DNA from: Bacillota bacterium
GTDB lineage: Bacteria; Bacillota; Clostridia; Christensenellales; Aristaeellaceae
Direction of reading: 5' to 3'
DNA length: 64,000 nucleotides
NCBI GenBank assembly: GCA_023411375.1
Contig: JAEYOW010000057.1
Location: 58,877-122,876, forward strand
Under the pieces are notes generated by a model that saw only the letters and a list, made by a program, of their open reading frames with translations, was not told the DNA's origin and ran no database searches. Shown in pieces: positions 25,054-34,185 of the stretch (the first letter of the stretch is position 1; the number at the start of each line of letters is the position of its first letter). The translations under genes and the position numbers were made by a program.

Positions 25054-26018
25054 AGGATTTGCGCGTTTTGGTAGCCGGTTGCGGCTCCATTGGTCTTCGG
25101 CATGCGGGAGTACTGCGAGACTTGGGAGTTGTGGAGATGGCCGCCTGTGATCCATCTGAAAAATCCCGGCAGGCTTTGGCGGAACAGGATAGCGCCTGCC
25201 GGCTGTATGCAGATTATGCGGAGGCGCTAACCACGGAAAATCCCGATGCAGTGTTCCTCCTTACCCCTACCCGTCTGCACATTGAGATGGCTAAGCAGGC
25301 TGTGATGGCGGGGGCGCATGTTTTTATTGAAAAGCCAATATCAAATTCCAACGAAGGGGTTGCAGAGTTAAAAGCGCTGGCACGGATGAAGGGTAAGAAG
25401 GTGATGGTGGGCTTCTGCTTCCGCTACCATGACGGTTTGCTCAAAGCAAAGAAAGCCATTGAGCAGGGCGCCATTGGCCGCTTGGTATCCATCCGGGCGC
25501 TGATGGGCGAGCCCTTCTACGACATTCACCCCGACTATCTGAAAATGTACTATTCCAAGTATTCGGGAGCCTTTGAACTGGTGCATGATCTGGATCTGGC
25601 CATCTGGTTTGCCGGCCAGCCCATCGAGAGCGTGCAGAGCGTGTATGGTTCCTTTTCGGATATGGGGATGGAATCGCCCGATACCATTGAAATGCTGGTA
25701 AAGTTTGCAGACCGCTGCGTGGCCAACGTCCATCTGGACTTCTTCCAGACACCCCGCCGCCGTCAGATCGATCTGATCGGCGTAATGGGCGTTATCACGG
25801 TGGAGTTTGCCTCTTGGGATAAAGCGACGATTTCCGTATTCTCCCGCAGTGATATGCAGTGGCATCAGGAGACGATTGCCACAGTGCGCAACGATATGTT
25901 CCGCGCGGAGGATAGCGAGTTCTTTGATTGTGTGCTGAACAATACGCCCGTTCGTTGCACGATAGACGAAGCTTTGAAATCACTGGAAGCCATTGCGGCT
26001 GTTTATAAACCCTATTAA
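25044..26018 (+). CDS. Gfo/Idh/MocA-family oxidoreductase
   Basis: Sugar dehydrogenase-type protein of 324 residues. The N-terminal Rossmann fold has VLVAGCGSIGLRHAGVL at about 7-23, and the family lysine is in FIEKPISNS (about 95-103). The C-terminal alpha/beta domain includes the conserved HDLDLAIWFAGQ. These enzymes act on sugars, inositols or nucleotide sugars with NAD(P). It overlaps the SDR gene by 10 bp and is 24 bp from the isomerase gene, so the three form one operon. The substrate cannot be assigned. Confidence 0.88.
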   Translation: MQVKDLRVLVAGCGSIGLRHAGVLRDLGVVEMAACDPSEKSRQALAEQDSACRLYADYAEALTTENPDAVFLLTPTRLHIEMAKQAVMAGAHVFIEKPISNSNEGVAELKALARMKGKKVMVGFCFRYHDGLLKAKKAIEQGAIGRLVSIRALMGEPFYDIHPDYLKMYYSKYSGAFELVHDLDLAIWFAGQPIESVQSVYGSFSDMGMESPDTIEMLVKFADRCVANVHLDFFQTPRRRQIDLIGVMGVITVEFASWDKATISVFSRSDMQWHQETIATVRNDMFRAEDSEFFDCVLNNTPVRCTIDEALKSLEAIAAVYKPY

Positions 26019-26042
26019 GAATTGGGGAAGGATGATATTTCA

Positions 26043-26726
26043 ATGAAGCGCAGTGAAATTGACCGTTTAATTGATGAAGCCATTGATATGCTGAAAGCTC
26101 ATCATTATATGCTGCCGCCCTTTGCCTTCTGGCAGCCGGAAGAATGGGCTGCCAAAGGCAGCGAGTATGACGAAATTCGCGACAATATGCTGGGATGGGA
26201 TCTGACCGATTTTGGAAGTGGAAATTTTTATCAGGAGGGCCTGTTTCTCTTTACCGTGCGCAACGGCAACCTCAACATGCCTCAGTACACAAAGCCTTAT
26301 GCCGAAAAGGTTTTGATCGTCCGGGAAAACCAGATCACACCCTTTCATTTTCATTGGAAAAAGATGGAGGACATTATTGTTCGCGGCGGTGGGAACTTGC
26401 TGGTGCAGTTGTACAACCGCACCGAGGACGAGAAACTGAACGAGATCGACGATGTGACTGTGATGGTGGACGGCGTGCGCAAAACGTTGAAGGCGGGCAG
26501 CATACTGCGCCTGACCCCGGGAGAAAGCGTTACCTTGCCTCAAGGCATGTACCACAGCTTTTGGGCGGAAAACGACACTGGCGCAGCCCTGGTAGGCGAG
26601 GTTTCCATGACCAACGACGATAATATTGATAACCGCTTTCTTAAACAGCAGGGCAGGTTTCCAACCATTGAGGAGGACGCGCCCAAGCGTCATCTGCTGT
26701 GCATTGATTATCATTCGGCAGGATAA
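26043..26726 (+). CDS. D-lyxose/D-mannose-family sugar isomerase
   Basis: Cupin-fold isomerase of 227 residues that resembles D-lyxose ketol-isomerases, which interconvert lyxose/xylulose or mannose/fructose. Metal ligands are visible in TPFHFHWKKMED (two histidines and a glutamate) and in QGMYHSFWAEN (third histidine). The conserved start (MLPPFAFWQPEEW) is present. GGGGAAGGA supports the ATG at 26043; the frame is also open from a TTG at 26022. It is the last gene of the + strand sugar operon and a terminator follows. It gives the best clue that the locus handles a pentose or hexose. Confidence 0.85.
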   Translation: MKRSEIDRLIDEAIDMLKAHHYMLPPFAFWQPEEWAAKGSEYDEIRDNMLGWDLTDFGSGNFYQEGLFLFTVRNGNLNMPQYTKPYAEKVLIVRENQITPFHFHWKKMEDIIVRGGGNLLVQLYNRTEDEKLNEIDDVTVMVDGVRKTLKAGSILRLTPGESVTLPQGMYHSFWAENDTGAALVGEVSMTNDDNIDNRFLKQQGRFPTIEEDAPKRHLLCIDYHSAG

Positions 26727-26825
26727 TTGAATAAAGCCGCAAAGGAGGCGTATCAAAACGAAGGGTGTGATGTGTTTCCCGAACAGGCGGTATAAAAAGC
26801 GCCCTGCCGCCAAAAAATGGCGAAT

Positions 26826-26868
26826 GACGGCCTCGCTCCTGATTTCATTGGAGTGAGACCGTCTTTTT
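26826..26868 (+). terminator. Terminator of the sugar operon
   Basis: A 14-bp stem (GACGGCCTCGCTCC with GGAGTGAGACCGTC, two G-U pairs) is followed by TTTTT. It lies 100 bp after the isomerase stop. Confidence 0.85.
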
Positions 26869-27113
26869 AATTACTGTACTTCAAAGCGTGAACTGAATTT
26901 GCTCGGAAACCGGCGGTTTAACCTTGGAACGGTTGATGGGGTAGGTGTTACAGGCATTTATCCTTAGAGTGCTGAATTAAGGCAAAACGAATGGGCTTGC
27001 CGCCTGCTTTTCACAGACAACAAGCCCTCTTGGTTGTTTCATTTTGTTTTTGTCTAACTTTTTGGGATTCGTTCAAAAACGCGGGGCGTTCAGTGTCCAA
27101 TCAACCTTCCCAA
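26869..27113 (-). other. Gene-free stretch between the sugar operon and rpmB
   Basis: No ORF with an RBS is seen. The only structure is GGGCTTG (26993-26999) with CAAGCCC (27021-27027), followed on the - strand by ATTCGTTTTG; this is a possible weak terminator for rpmB. Confidence 0.5.
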
Positions 27114-27329
27114 TCAGGCTTCCACGTTGGACTTGGTGGGCAGGGCACGCTGCACGTTGCCGCTGCGGAGGCAGCGGGTGCACACATTCAAGCGCCTGGC
27201 CTGACCGTTTACCAACACGCGCACGCGCTGAACGTTGGGAGCCCAGATGCGGTTGGACTTGCGGTTGGAGTGGCTTACATTGTGGCCGCTCATCGAGCCC
27301 TTTTCACAAACCTCACAAAATTTGCCCAT
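27114..27329 (-). CDS. rpmB: Large ribosomal subunit protein bL28
   Basis: Ribosomal protein of 71 residues. The family sequence is plain: GKFCEVCEKG, SHSNRKSNR, then RLNVCTRCLRSG. It keeps both CxxC pairs, so it is the zinc-binding form of L28. Two ATG codons are adjacent (27332 and 27329); AGGAGG is 7 bases before the second, which I chose. It is a single-gene unit on the - strand with its own promoter. L28 lies in the large subunit and is needed for 70S assembly. Confidence 0.95.
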   Translation of the reverse strand: MGKFCEVCEKGSMSGHNVSHSNRKSNRIWAPNVQRVRVLVNGQARRLNVCTRCLRSGNVQRALPTKSNVEA

Positions 27330-27373
27330 CATTACACCTCCTAACGGGAGTTTGCATTCTTAACAGCTTATCT

Positions 27374-27402
27374 ATAATATCACGCATTCGGAATATTGAC
27401 AA
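27374..27402 (-). promoter_or_regulatory. Promoter of rpmB
   Basis: On the - strand TTGTCA (27402-27397) and TATTAT (27379-27374) are separated by 17 bp, 45 bp before the start codon. Confidence 0.7.
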
Positions 27403-27509
27403 GGGTTTTTTTCGCGCTTTGTCGATTTTTCCGGTGATATTTGGGGATGAATTCTTTTTGTTCGATTTCAATGCTGGATTGTGTAGCATTTGGGGCAGCC
27501 GACGCGCTG

Positions 27510-29318
27510 CTATTTGTCATCCATCTTGAGCACGGCCAAAAATGCCTCGCTGGGCACCTCCACGCTTCCGAACTGCCGCATGCGCTTCTTGCCCTCCTTC
27601 TGCTTTTCAAGCAGCTTTTTTTTGCGCGTGATGTCGCCTCCGTAGCACTTGGCCAAAACATCCTTACGCAGGGCCTTGACCGTCTCGCGGGCGATTACCT
27701 TGCCGCCGATAGCCGCCTGAATGGGAATCTCAAACATCTGGCGCGGGATGACGTCCTTGAGTTTTTCCGCGATGCTGCGGCCCCGCGCGTACGCTTTGTC
27801 CCTGTGCACGATGATGGAGAACGCATCGCAGATATCGCCGTTGAGCAGGATGTCTAGCTTGACAAGGTCGCTCTCGCGGTAGCCCTTCAGTTCGTAATCG
27901 AAGCTGGCGTAACCGCGGCTGCGGCTTTTTACCTGATCAAAAAACTCGAAAATGATCTCGTTGAGCGGGATTTCATAAAGCATCTTGACACGTCCGCCTT
28001 CATACTGCATATCCAAAAACGTGCCGCGCTTATCCACGCAGATATCCATCATCGCGCCCACAAACTCCTGCGGCGTGTAGATGGTAGCGCTGACATAAGG
28101 CTCCTCCATGCGCTCGATCTCGCCCACGCCCGGCAGGTTGGAGGGGTTGTCGATGGAGATTTCACTGCCGTCGGTTTTGTATACCTGATAAATGACGCTG
28201 GGCGCGGTAGTCACGAGGTCAAGGTCAAATTCCCGCTCCAGACGCTGCTGGATGATCTCCATGTGCAAGAGGCCAAGAAATCCGCAGCGGAAGCCGTAGC
28301 CCAGCGCGACGGACGTTTCGGGATCAAAGGAAAGCGATGCGTCGTTCATGCGCAGCTTTTCCAGCGCGTCGCGCAGGTTATCGTAATCCGCGCCGTCGGC
28401 GGGGTAGATACCGCAGAATACCATGGGCGTTACCTTCCGGTAGCCGGGCAGCGGCGCGGCGGCGGGACGCTCCGCGTCGGTGATGGTATCGCCCACGCGG
28501 GTGTCGCCCACGTCTTTAATGGAGGCGGAGATATAACCCACGTCGCCGGGATAGAGAGCCTCGCAGGGAGCGTAGCCGGGCCGGAAGGTGCCGACCTCCA
28601 CGATGTCAAACTCGCTGCCCGTCTGCATCAGGCGCATGCGCATGCCTGCCTTTACCGTGCCTTGCATCACGCGCACAAAGCAGATCGCGCCCCTATAGTT
28701 ATCGTAGAAGGCATCGAAAATCAGCGCCTGTAGCGGCGCGTTCTCATCGCCGCTTGGCGCGGGAATGTGCCTGACGATGGCCTCAAGCACCTCTTCGCAG
28801 TTGCGGCCCGTCTTGGCGGAGATCAGCGGGGCCTCGGAGGCGTCCAGGCCGATGACGTCCTCAATCTCCTGCTTTACCTCGTCCGGCCGGGCGCTGGGCA
28901 GGTCGATCTTGTTGATGACCGGAATGGTTTCCAGATCGTGCTCCAACGCCATATAGACGTTGGCTAGCGTCTGCGCCTCGATCCCTTGCGTGGCGTCCAC
29001 CACCAGCAAAGCGCCCTCGCAAGCGGCCAGCGCGCGGCTGACCTCGTAGCTGAAGTCCACGTGGCCGGGGGTATCGATGAGGTTGAGGGTGTAGGTTTCG
29101 CCATTTTTGGCCTTGTACTGCATGCGCACGGCCTTGGACTTGATGGTGATGCCGCGTTCGCGCTCCAGCTCCATGGAGTCCAGAATCTGTTCCACCATCT
29201 GGCGCTGCTCAAAGACGCCGGTCATTTCCAAAAGCCGGTCCGCCAGAGTGCTCTTGCCGTGGTCAATATGGGCGATGATGCAAAAGTTGCGAATATGGGA
29301 AAGCCGGTTCTCGTGCAA
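27510..29318 (-). CDS. lepA: Elongation factor 4 (LepA GTPase)
   Basis: Ribosome-associated translational GTPase of 602 residues, the normal length for LepA, which back-translocates or remodels stalled ribosomes. G1 is [10 protein letters not shown]3 DTPGHVDF and G4 NKIDLP; the LepA-specific C-terminal domain is present ([15 protein letters not shown]). The reading frame is open to 29375, but GGAGGGG stands 5 bases before a TTG at 29318 and the conserved N-terminus ([11 protein letters not shown]) begins there, so a TTG start is chosen. It is monocistronic on the - strand. Confidence 0.95.
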   Translation of the reverse strand: MHENRLSHIRNFCIIAHIDHGKSTLADRLLEMTGVFEQRQMVEQILDSMELERERGITIKSKAVRMQYKAKNGETYTLNLIDTPGHVDFSYEVSRALAACEGALLVVDATQGIEAQTLANVYMALEHDLETIPVINKIDLPSARPDEVKQEIEDVIGLDASEAPLISAKTGRNCEEVLEAIVRHIPAPSGDENAPLQALIFDAFYDNYRGAICFVRVMQGTVKAGMRMRLMQTGSEFDIVEVGTFRPGYAPCEALYPGDVGYISASIKDVGDTRVGDTITDAERPAAAPLPGYRKVTPMVFCGIYPADGADYDNLRDALEKLRMNDASLSFDPETSVALGYGFRCGFLGLLHMEIIQQRLEREFDLDLVTTAPSVIYQVYKTDGSEISIDNPSNLPGVGEIERMEEPYVSATIYTPQEFVGAMMDICVDKRGTFLDMQYEGGRVKMLYEIPLNEIIFEFFDQVKSRSRGYASFDYELKGYRESDLVKLDILLNGDICDAFSIIVHRDKAYARGRSIAEKLKDVIPRQMFEIPIQAAIGGKVIARETVKALRKDVLAKCYGGDITRKKKLLEKQKEGKKRMRQFGSVEVPSEAFLAVLKMDDK

Positions 29319-29354
29319 AGGAACCCCTCCAAATTGGCAGAATACAACTTGCTT

Positions 29355-29383
29355 ATCATATCGGATTTTTTTCAAAAAAGCAA
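29355..29383 (-). promoter_or_regulatory. Promoter of lepA
   Basis: On the - strand TTGCTT (29383-29378) and TATGAT (29360-29355) are separated by 17 bp, 36 bp before the TTG start. Confidence 0.6.
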
Positions 29384-29651
29384 CTGAGTCTTCATTTAGA
29401 AGATATATTTATATCACAACAGCAATCATCGTGATTACATTTTGATAATTGAGAAGAAATAAATTTTATTTGATGGCTACATCCCGCAGATAAAGCCCAT
29501 CGCTGTGTTTAAAATGGGTTCGTGCCGGCCATGCCCTCCAAGGCGCTCTTTAAGATGCGGTACTTCGTTGAAGCTGATGACACGCAGACGCATATCCCTC
29601 ACCCCCGGCGCATAACGTTGGAAGACCATGAGGGAAAGGGTGCGTGAACGC

Positions 29652-30401
29652 ATGATGGCGCGGGGAAAACAGAGCATGGCGGTCATTGCGCTTTGCGCTC
29701 TGCTCGTTTTGACGGCGGCGGTTCTTCCCCGCATGTCCGGCTTGCCAAGGGCCACGGCCGCGGACGACGCATCCGGCGAGCTAACGGCCTCCGAACGGGC
29801 CAAACGGGCGAATGTGCCGGAAGGCGCCTGGATTCTCATCAGCATCCATCAAAAATCGCTGACGCTATATCACGGCACGGAGGTGCAGAAGCGATATACC
29901 GTTGCGACCGGCGCGGGCGGTACGCCTACGCCCATTGGAACCTTTCGCGTCACAAACCGTTTTTCGGGCGATCTTGGCGGCTTTGGAACGCGCTTTCTGG
30001 GGCTGAATGTTCCGTGGGGCCAGTTTGGCATTCATGGCACCAATAAGCCGCAGAGCATCGGCAACAACGCTTCGCATGGGTGCGTGCGCATGTTCATCAG
30101 GGATTCGGAGGACTTGTATGCCAAGGTGCCCAACGGCGCGAAGGTATTGATCGAGGGCGGAGCCTATGGGCAGCTTGATACCAGCCTGCGCACCATCCGT
30201 GCGGGAGACCGCAACAGCCATGTCGCCGCCGTGCAGAGAAAGCTGTACGCGCTGGGGTATTTTTACGGCGCTGCCGACGGCATCTACGGCCAGGGTACGC
30301 AGGCGGCGGTCAAAAGCGCCCGAAAGGCGCTGGGCCTGCCGGCCGGTGAAAATGTGGACTACGCGTTTTATCAGGCGATTGGCCTGATTCTGTTTGAATA
30401 A
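29652..30401 (+). CDS. L,D-transpeptidase (YkuD) with peptidoglycan-binding domain
   Basis: Exported cell-wall enzyme of 249 residues. An N-terminal hydrophobic segment (about 9-28) is a signal or anchor. The YkuD catalytic domain follows, with HGTNKPQSIG and the active-site SHGCVRM motif containing the nucleophilic cysteine. The C-terminus is a PG_binding_1 repeat (VAAVQRKLYALGYFYGAADG). It makes 3-3 peptide cross-links or attaches proteins to peptidoglycan. ATG is present at 29628, 29652 and 29655; GAAAGGG favours 29652. It lies 23 bp before spoIIIAA, so a role in the spore or mother-cell wall is possible but unproven. Confidence 0.88.
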   Translation: MMARGKQSMAVIALCALLVLTAAVLPRMSGLPRATAADDASGELTASERAKRANVPEGAWILISIHQKSLTLYHGTEVQKRYTVATGAGGTPTPIGTFRVTNRFSGDLGGFGTRFLGLNVPWGQFGIHGTNKPQSIGNNASHGCVRMFIRDSEDLYAKVPNGAKVLIEGGAYGQLDTSLRTIRAGDRNSHVAAVQRKLYALGYFYGAADGIYGQGTQAAVKSARKALGLPAGENVDYAFYQAIGLILFE

Positions 30402-30424
30402 CACAAGCATACGGGGGGACGAAC

Positions 30425-31336
30425 ATGACCTGGCAGGAGACGATCGGCTTCTTTATCAACTGCATGCCAAAGCCGGTGGGCAAGACGCTTTTGCACCAGC
30501 CCGAGGGCAGCGTGCGGGAAATCCGCGTTCGCGCGGGTGGCAAGGTACGTATTTTGACCGACCAGGGAGAAATCGCCTGCGCGCAGACGGCCACGCAGCA
30601 GCAGGTTGCGCAGATGGCCGAGGCGCTGTGCGAGCACGCCCTCTATGCCCGCGCCGAGGAGCAGCGGCAGGGCTTTGTTACCCTGCGCGGGGGTCACCGC
30701 ATGGGGCTTTGCGGGAGGGTGATTGCCCAAGGGCAAAGCGTGCGCGCCCTTCGGGAAATCAGCTCGTTCTGTGTGCGCATCGCGGGCCAGTGGCGCGGCG
30801 CGGCGGACGCGCTAATCCCTCATTTGACGGACGAGCATGGCCGGGCGCGAAGCCTGCTGATCATCGGCCTGCCCGGGATGGGCAAAACAACCATGCTTCG
30901 CGACGTGTGCCGGCGTTTGTCTGAAAGCGGTATGCGCATGTGCGTGGTGGATGAGCGTAGCGAAATCGCCGCCATGTCCGGAGGACTGCCGCAGCTGGAT
31001 GTGGGGCCGAATACGGACGTCTTGGACGGCTGCGGCAAGGAGGCGGGGCTTCGGTGGATGCTGAGGGCCATGTCGCCCGACGCGCTTGTGACGGACGAGC
31101 TGGGCGGTGTGAGCGACGCACAGGCTTTGCTGGAGGCGGCACGCAGCGGCGTAAGCGTGCTTTCCACCTTGCATGGACGCGACCTGGAAACGGCGATTTC
31201 ACGCGGCGCGCTGTATCATCTGGCACAAAACCGGGCGTTCTCACGCTATGTCGTGCTGGATGAACATGAGGTGGGCAAGGTGGCCGCAGTCTGCGACGAG
31301 CAGCTTCGTCCCCTTCAGTCGGCGGAGAATCAATGA
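30425..31336 (+). CDS. spoIIIAA: Stage III sporulation protein AA
   Basis: Mother-cell ATPase of 303 residues, related to secretion ATPases, that belongs to the SpoIIIA-SpoIIQ channel between mother cell and forespore. Walker A is GLPGMGKT at 148-155 and the Walker B-like segment is CVVDERSEIA at about 173-182. It is the first gene of a complete spoIIIAA-AH run, overlapping spoIIIAB by 4 bp (ATGA). No clear sigma-E promoter is visible in the 23-bp gap upstream, so the L,D-transpeptidase gene may be cotranscribed. Confidence 0.95.
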   Translation: MTWQETIGFFINCMPKPVGKTLLHQPEGSVREIRVRAGGKVRILTDQGEIACAQTATQQQVAQMAEALCEHALYARAEEQRQGFVTLRGGHRMGLCGRVIAQGQSVRALREISSFCVRIAGQWRGAADALIPHLTDEHGRARSLLIIGLPGMGKTTMLRDVCRRLSESGMRMCVVDERSEIAAMSGGLPQLDVGPNTDVLDGCGKEAGLRWMLRAMSPDALVTDELGGVSDAQALLEAARSGVSVLSTLHGRDLETAISRGALYHLAQNRAFSRYVVLDEHEVGKVAAVCDEQLRPLQSAENQ

Positions 31337-31866
31337 TGTTGGGCGCGGCGGGGACACTGTGCTGCCTGACGGCCGGAACAGTGCTTGGTATCTATCTGCG
31401 GGACCGCAGGCAGGCCCGCGTGCAGCTTTTAAACGGGCTGACCGATGTGCTGACGGGCATGCGCCTGCTGCTTGTTCAGGAGCGGCTGGGCATGGGCGAG
31501 CTGCTCAACGAGTGCGCGGCCTACGCGCCGCGCCATCCGGGGGCGGTTCGCGTGGCAGAGCGCCTGCGAAGCACCGCCGATATCCTTGCGCGCAACCCGC
31601 TGACCGGTGTGGAGGGCGCCTATGTCGGAGCCTGTAGGCAAATTCCTATCCCCTGGGAGCAGGCGGAGGAGCGCGAGACGCTGAACAACCTGTTTTTGCA
31701 GCTTGGCAGCGGTACCGCGGCTATGCGCGAGCAGGCTGTCGCGGCGTGTCTACGACGCCTGAAGCCGGTAGCAGAGCAGGCGCAGGAAAAGGCGGAAAAG
31801 GGCGGGAAACTCTGCATGCAGCTGGGTATGCTGCTGGGGCTGATGGCAGGCATCGCCCTGTGGTGA
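31333..31866 (+). CDS. spoIIIAB: Stage III sporulation protein AB
   Basis: Membrane-anchored protein of 177 residues of the SpoIIIA channel, related to type II secretion GspF-like proteins. Hydrophobic segments lie at both ends (about 3-20 and 160-176), with a helical cytoplasmic region between, starting YLRDRRQARVQLLNGL, a family-typical segment. It overlaps spoIIIAA by 4 bp, so translation is coupled. It ends with the characteristic MQLGMLLGLMAGIALW. Confidence 0.92.
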   Translation: MMLGAAGTLCCLTAGTVLGIYLRDRRQARVQLLNGLTDVLTGMRLLLVQERLGMGELLNECAAYAPRHPGAVRVAERLRSTADILARNPLTGVEGAYVGACRQIPIPWEQAEERETLNNLFLQLGSGTAAMREQAVAACLRRLKPVAEQAQEKAEKGGKLCMQLGMLLGLMAGIALW

Positions 31867-31894
31867 CACCTTATACCGAAGGAGGATTTTAACC

Positions 31895-32095
31895 ATGATT
31901 CAGGTCGATCTGCTCTTTAAGCTTGCGGGACTCGGCATTGTGGTGGCGGTTATCAGCCAGGTGCTCAACCGCACGGGGCGGGAGGAGCTGGGCACGCTGG
32001 TCACCGTCGTCGGGTTGGTGATTGCGATGTTCCTGGTGGTCAATCTTATTTCGGACCTGTTTTCCAGCCTGAAGAGCATCTTCGCGCTGTATTGA
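31895..32095 (+). CDS. spoIIIAC: Stage III sporulation protein AC
   Basis: Small membrane protein of 66 residues with two transmembrane segments, the normal size for SpoIIIAC. The sequence VDLLFKLAGLGIVVAVISQV followed by TVVGLVIAMFLVVNLISDLF is highly typical. GAAGGAGG precedes the ATG. It lies 28 bp after spoIIIAB and 3 bp before spoIIIAD. It is part of the membrane base of the feeding-tube complex. Confidence 0.95.
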   Translation: MIQVDLLFKLAGLGIVVAVISQVLNRTGREELGTLVTVVGLVIAMFLVVNLISDLFSSLKSIFALY

Positions 32096-32098
32096 GCC

Positions 32099-32485
32099 AT
32101 GGCGTTCTGGCAGTGGATGGGCCTGGCTGTGGCCGCGGCGATACTGTGTATGGTGGTGCGCGTTCAGCAGCCGCAGCTGGCTGGACTGTGCGCGCTGGCG
32201 GCGGGCGCGATGCTTTTGCTCTCTGCCTTGGAAAGCCTGACGGCCGTGCAGTCGGTCTTTGCGCGGCTGACCGCGCTGGGCGGGCTCAGGGAGGGATATC
32301 TCGCCACGCTTTTAAAGGTGCTGGGCGTAAGCTACGCGGCGGAGCTTGCCGCACAGACCTGTGAGGATATGGGGGAGGGCGGCCTTTCCATGAAGGTGGC
32401 GCTGGTGGGAAAGCTTTGCGTATTCTCGCTTACGGCGCCCATGTTGTTAAGCCTGCTTGAAATGATTTTGGAGTTGGTGCCATGA
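32099..32485 (+). CDS. spoIIIAD: Stage III sporulation protein AD
   Basis: Membrane protein of 128 residues with three to four hydrophobic segments, as expected for SpoIIIAD. The conserved central element AELAAQTCEDMGEGGLSMKV and the helix KLCVFSLTAPMLLSLLEMIL are visible. It starts 3 bp after spoIIIAC, with no good RBS of its own, which suggests translational coupling. Its last bases overlap the spoIIIAE start. Confidence 0.93.
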   Translation: MAFWQWMGLAVAAAILCMVVRVQQPQLAGLCALAAGAMLLLSALESLTAVQSVFARLTALGGLREGYLATLLKVLGVSYAAELAAQTCEDMGEGGLSMKVALVGKLCVFSLTAPMLLSLLEMILELVP

Positions 32486-33636
32486 GGCGCTTGCCGGGGA
32501 GGCTTCCATTCGCGGCGCTTATGCTCGCCCTTGCGCTGCTGATGTGCCTGGGCGCGCGGGCTGAAAGCGTTTCAGAGGGAATTTCGCAAGCGCTTGGAAC
32601 GCTTGATTTAGACGGGTTGGGCAACGCTGTGACGGACAGCGAATGGTTTCAGGGCGATGCCGCTTCGCTGCTAAAGGAGCTGGCGGGCGGCAAGGCCGTG
32701 CTTTCGGGCGAGCAGGTGCTAAAGTGGCTTCTGGCCGAAGCAGCGGGCGTGTTCCGCAGCAGCCTGTGGCGCATGACGCGCCTTTTGGTGCCGGCGCTTC
32801 TGGTGGCGGCAACAGAGCAGTTCAGCAACCCCAAAAACGCGGCAGGCAAAGCGGCGCGATATGCCGGGCTGATCATGACAATGGGATTTCTGGTCGCGGA
32901 CATGCGCGAACATGTGGCGCTATCCAACCAGACGGTTTCCGAAATGGCCGGCCTTATGCAAGCCATCTTCCCGCTGATGGTGACGCTGCTGGCCGCGGTG
33001 GGCGGAACGGCCAGCTCGGCGTTTTATCAGCCCGCCGTGATGGCTGCGGCGGGCACCATGACCACCCTTGTGCAAAACGTCACCATGCCGTTTGCGGTAA
33101 GCGTTGCGGTGCTTACCATGGTTGGCGGGGTAAGCGAGAGCCTGCGCGTATCCAAGCTTTGCCGCCTGTTCCGTCAGGTGGCGGACTGGACGCTCGGGTT
33201 CGGCTTCACCGTGTTTATCGGAGTGATGACCGTACAGGGGCTGGGCGTGGCGGCGGTGGACGGCGTAAGCATCCGCACGGCGAAGTACGCGATGGATAAC
33301 TTTATCCCCATCGTTGGCGGCATGTTTGCGGATACAGTGGATACGCTGGTGGGCTGCTCGCTGCTGATCCAAAACGCGGTGGGGGTGCTGGGGCTGCTTT
33401 TGCTGCTTGGCAAGCTGCTTATGCCGCTGCTTCGCACCGTGATGACGGTGTTTCTCTACCGCGCCGCCGCCGCCGCGCTTCAGCCCATGTCGGACAGTCC
33501 GCTGTGCCGCTGCATCGGCGATTATGCGGATGTGTTCTCGCTCCTGTTTATCATTCAGCTTAGCGTGGGGGCGATGTTCATGCTCCTGGCTGCGCAGCTT
33601 TTGATCGTGGGCAACCTCACCGTCATGCTCAGATAA
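32482..33636 (+). CDS. spoIIIAE: Stage III sporulation protein AE
   Basis: Polytopic membrane protein of 384 residues with an N-terminal signal-like segment (about 8-25) and about seven further helices; SpoIIIAE is the largest membrane subunit of the SpoIIIA complex. The family stretches GGTASSAFYQPAVMAAA and FIPIVGGMFADTVDTLVGCS are present. It overlaps spoIIIAD by 4 bp and uses GGAG for initiation. It is the best-conserved member of the set here. Confidence 0.94.
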   Translation: MRRLPGRLPFAALMLALALLMCLGARAESVSEGISQALGTLDLDGLGNAVTDSEWFQGDAASLLKELAGGKAVLSGEQVLKWLLAEAAGVFRSSLWRMTRLLVPALLVAATEQFSNPKNAAGKAARYAGLIMTMGFLVADMREHVALSNQTVSEMAGLMQAIFPLMVTLLAAVGGTASSAFYQPAVMAAAGTMTTLVQNVTMPFAVSVAVLTMVGGVSESLRVSKLCRLFRQVADWTLGFGFTVFIGVMTVQGLGVAAVDGVSIRTAKYAMDNFIPIVGGMFADTVDTLVGCSLLIQNAVGVLGLLLLLGKLLMPLLRTVMTVFLYRAAAAALQPMSDSPLCRCIGDYADVFSLLFIIQLSVGAMFMLLAAQLLIVGNLTVMLR

Positions 33637-33684
33637 AGCCCGGCGGAAACTCCCGGCTGCGGGCGCGAGAGGATGGGGATCGGA

Positions 33685-34185
33685 ATGAACGCTTTTGTAA
33701 GGCAGCTTGCCGTGCTTTCGGTACTGTGGTCGTTTTGCGAGCTTTTGCTGCCGGACGGCAGGCAGCAGAAGATGGTTCGCATGACCGTAAGCGTGCTGGT
33801 GATGGCCGCGCTGATCACAGCGGTGGGCAATCTGCTGAAAACGGACGCGGCCATGGTGGCGGATATCCCCACCTTTTCGCAGACGGTCGGGGAAACGGGG
33901 GAGAGAAGTTATGCCGCCGCCACCCTGCGCTCCATTGCTAACCAGGCTGAAAACCTTTGCGTGCGAATCGCGGGCAGGGCGGGCTACGCCGCGTCCGCCG
34001 CCGTTTACCTTTGCGAGGATGGCGCGCTGGACCATATCGAGCTTTGCCTGTCGGGCTGGCTTAAGGAGGATTCGCCTCCGCTGCTGAATGAAAACGAGGT
34101 GAAAGACCGCATTGCGCTTGCTCTCCAGACGGAGGCCACGCGCGTGTGGCTGAAGGCGATGACGGATGGAGCGGTGAAGCCATGA
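33685..34185 (+). CDS. spoIIIAF: Stage III sporulation protein AF
   Basis: Membrane protein of 166 residues with two N-terminal transmembrane helices (FVRQLAVLSVLWSFCELLL and VSVLVMAALITAVGNLL) and a C-terminal soluble domain, the SpoIIIAF layout. The ATG at 33685 is preferred; another in-frame ATG at 33673 directly touches the GAGAGG that could be its RBS and is therefore too close. It lies 48 bp after spoIIIAE and overlaps spoIIIAG by 4 bp. Confidence 0.88.
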   Translation: MNAFVRQLAVLSVLWSFCELLLPDGRQQKMVRMTVSVLVMAALITAVGNLLKTDAAMVADIPTFSQTVGETGERSYAAATLRSIANQAENLCVRIAGRAGYAASAAVYLCEDGALDHIELCLSGWLKEDSPPLLNENEVKDRIALALQTEATRVWLKAMTDGAVKP

